Positions 33,729 through 35,108 of a stretch of DNA of 35,108 nt are shown here, in pieces. The position numbers were made by a program, and so were the translations under genes. The DNA is taken from NCBI GenBank assembly GCA_023415035.1, contig JAEZLX010000247.1:1-35108 (forward strand), given 5' to 3'. A model generated the notes under the pieces. That model worked only from the letters and a program-made list of their open reading frames with translations, had not been told where the DNA came from and ran no database searches. This DNA comes from Pseudomonadota bacterium (GTDB taxonomy: Bacteria; Pseudomonadota; Gammaproteobacteria; Burkholderiales; Burkholderiaceae_C). Numbering within the stretch: the first letter of the stretch is position 1; each line of letters starts with the position of its first letter.

Positions 33729-34590
33729 AGACAGTCTTTCCGCGGAGGACGAAGAGCGCACGCGCGTCGCTGAAGTTCTCGGCATGGCCGACAAAGAGCG
33801 CGCCACCGGGTTTCATCACCCGGTGGATGCGGTCGAGCACCTGTCGCTGCGTCGGGCCATCGAAGTAGATCATGACGTTGCGGCAGAACACCACGTCGAA
33901 GGGCTCGCGGAATGGCAGGTCGTGAATGAGGTTCACGCTCATGAAGCGGATGTGTCGCTGCAGCTCGGGCTTGATGCGGATCAGTCCTGCATTCGAGCCC
34001 TTGCCGCGCAGGAAGAAGCGCTGCAGCCGCTCGTGGCTCAGGCCCTTGGTGTTCTCGGCACGGTACACGCCGCGCGCCGCGGTGGCCAGCACCCGCGTGT
34101 CGATGTCGCTGGCGGTGATCTCGAACTGGCCGCCTGTGCCCAGCGTTTCCTGGCAGGTCATGGCCAGCGAATAGGGCTCCTCGCCGGTGGAGGCGGCGGC
34201 ACACCAGATGCGCCAGTGCCGGCGGCTGTCGGCCGCGAGCATCTCGCGCAGGATGTCGAAGTGGTGCTGTTCGCGAAAGAACGCGGTCAGGTTGGTGGTC
34301 AGGGCGTTGATGAAGTTCTGCCACTCGCTGCCGTCGTGCCCCTCGAGCCAGTCGAGGTACGCGCGGAAGCTCCCGTGGCCGGTTTCGCGCAGGCGGCGAG
34401 AGACGCGGCTGTACACCATGGCATGCTTGCCGTCGTGCAGGCTGATGCCGGCCTTCTTGTAGATCAGGGACTTGATGCGGTTGAAGTCCTCGCTGGTCCA
34501 GGCGAACTCGCGTCCCTGGGCGACCGGCCCGTCTTCCGTGTCGGTGCCCGTTGGCAGACGCAGACGCGGGGGCGTGGCGGATGACAGCAT
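33715..34590 (-). CDS. cheR: Chemotaxis protein methyltransferase CheR
   Basis: 291 aa. The amino-terminal helical domain (about 28-100, FNRIKSLIYKKAGISL) is followed by the SAM domain with WCAAASTGEEPYS (129-141), ITASDID and FDVVFCRNVMIYF. CheR methylates receptor glutamates using SAM. The first 27 residues are poorly conserved, and ATG 34590 lies within the frame that continues from cheA for 127 bases. A later start cannot be excluded, though no better one was seen. Confidence 0.94.
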   Translation of the reverse strand: MLSSATPPRLRLPTGTDTEDGPVAQGREFAWTSEDFNRIKSLIYKKAGISLHDGKHAMVYSRVSRRLRETGHGSFRAYLDWLEGHDGSEWQNFINALTTNLTAFFREQHHFDILREMLAADSRRHWRIWCAAASTGEEPYSLAMTCQETLGTGGQFEITASDIDTRVLATAARGVYRAENTKGLSHERLQRFFLRGKGSNAGLIRIKPELQRHIRFMSVNLIHDLPFREPFDVVFCRNVMIYFDGPTQRQVLDRIHRVMKPGGALFVGHAENFSDARALFVLRGKTVYERV

Positions 34591-35108
34591 GGTGAGGAAC
34601 GCCTCTTCGTATGACTGGACCGGTCCGGGCAGTGGCGCGACTGGCGCACCAGACCGGACGTGTCAAGGATGAGGGCCACCTTGCCGTCGCCGAGGATGGT
34701 GGCGCCCGAGACGTTGGGCACCTTGCGGTAGTTGGTCTCCAGGTTCTTGATCACGACCTGCTGCTGGCCCAGCAGCTCGTCCACCATGAGCGCCACGCGG
34801 GAGCCGTCGGCCTCGATCACGACCATGATGGAGCCCGTGCTGGCGGGCTCGTTGCGGGGCACCTGGAACACGCGCTCCAGCTCGATCACGGGCATGTACT
34901 CGTCGCGCACCTTGACCAGACGCGTGTCCTGGGCAATGGTGTTGATGTCGCCCGGCCTGATCTGGAAGGATTCGACGACCGAGGACAGGGGCAGGATGTA
35001 GATCTCGTCGCTGACGCGCACGCTCATGCCGTCCATGATGGCCAGCGTCAGCGGCAGGCGCACCTTGACATTCATGCCCTGGCCCTCGACCGATTCGATT
35101 TCGACCGT
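34464..35108 (-). CDS. cheA: Chemotaxis histidine kinase CheA, C-terminal end (partial)
   Basis: Only the end is in the window; the 5' part lies beyond 35108. The frame begins TVEIESVEGQGMNVKVRLPL, the end of the CheA ATPase domain, then the CheW-like regulatory domain (SVRVSDEIYILPLSSVVES, VIELERVF, MVDELLGQQQVVIKNL and LGDGKVALILDTSGLV). That domain ends near 34640. The frame continues to 34464 as a Pro/Arg/Ser/Cys-rich tail of about 55 residues that looks like out-of-frame cheR, so the true end may differ. CheA phosphorylates CheY and CheB in response to receptors. Confidence 0.9.
   Translation of the reverse strand, partial: TVEIESVEGQGMNVKVRLPLTLAIMDGMSVRVSDEIYILPLSSVVESFQIRPGDINTIAQDTRLVKVRDEYMPVIELERVFQVPRNEPASTGSIMVVIEADGSRVALMVDELLGQQQVVIKNLETNYRKVPNVSGATILGDGKVALILDTSGLVRQSRHCPDRSSHTKRRSSPCCHPPRPRVCVCQRAPTRKTGRSPRDASSPGPARTSTASSP

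Overview
The window is GC-rich chromosomal DNA from a betaproteobacterium, most likely Burkholderiales (Comamonadaceae/Sphaerotilaceae-like). The evidence is gene content and order: ahcY-tlyA-metF, rplM-rpsI, a coiled-coil membrane protein with bactofilin and erpA, a DUF2868/DUF3482-GTPase pair, and cheA-cheR-cheD-cheB. No tRNA, rRNA, CRISPR array, prophage or intact insertion sequence was seen.

Layout. 1-3399 (+): methionine/SAM-cycle genes: the ahcY end, tlyA, metF, a small RlpA-like lipoprotein and metY. 3421-4151 (+): ompW behind a near-perfect FNR-type site. 4171-6057 (-): a DUF3047 lipoprotein and an ATP-grasp-like protein. 6058-6857: a large, relatively AT-rich non-coding stretch holding a 158-bp MITE-like element. 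6858-8635 (+): two related small peptides followed by an HExxH putative peptide-modifying enzyme. 8681-12401: rlmJ (-), then rplM-rpsI, a DUF6776-like protein, bactofilin and erpA (+). 12417-18186 (-): an apparent operon of class III aminotransferase, TetR regulator, DUF2868 membrane protein, DUF3482 GTPase and cysteine hydrolase. 18309-23980 (-): a tightly coupled acyl-CoA catabolic operon (TetR, carboxyltransferase, biotin carboxylase, MaoC hydratase, HpcH-type CoA-ester lyase), divergent from an acyl-CoA dehydrogenase at 24066. 25500-29107 (+): PAS histidine kinase, single-domain response regulator and universal stress protein. 29261-31167 (+): an FAD aromatic hydroxylase and a DUF2783 protein. 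31328-31849 (+): an unknown protein behind a sigma-28-like promoter. 31903-35108 (-): cheB, cheD, cheR and the end of cheA.

The most interesting region is 6858-8635. The two small proteins share an LMGFR...VKxGLK...GG pattern and have variable low-complexity tails. They lie just before a protein with an HESGH motif that resembles the HEXXH peptide-modification family. This looks like a small RiPP-type locus with two candidate precursors, apparently inserted among housekeeping genes.

A second point of interest is the operon at 18309-23980 with its divergent dehydrogenase. It could form an isovaleryl-CoA-type degradation route in which a MaoC hydratase and an HpcH lyase stand in for the usual crotonase and HMG-CoA lyase. 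A third is the sigma-28-like promoter before an unknown gene next to the chemotaxis operon.
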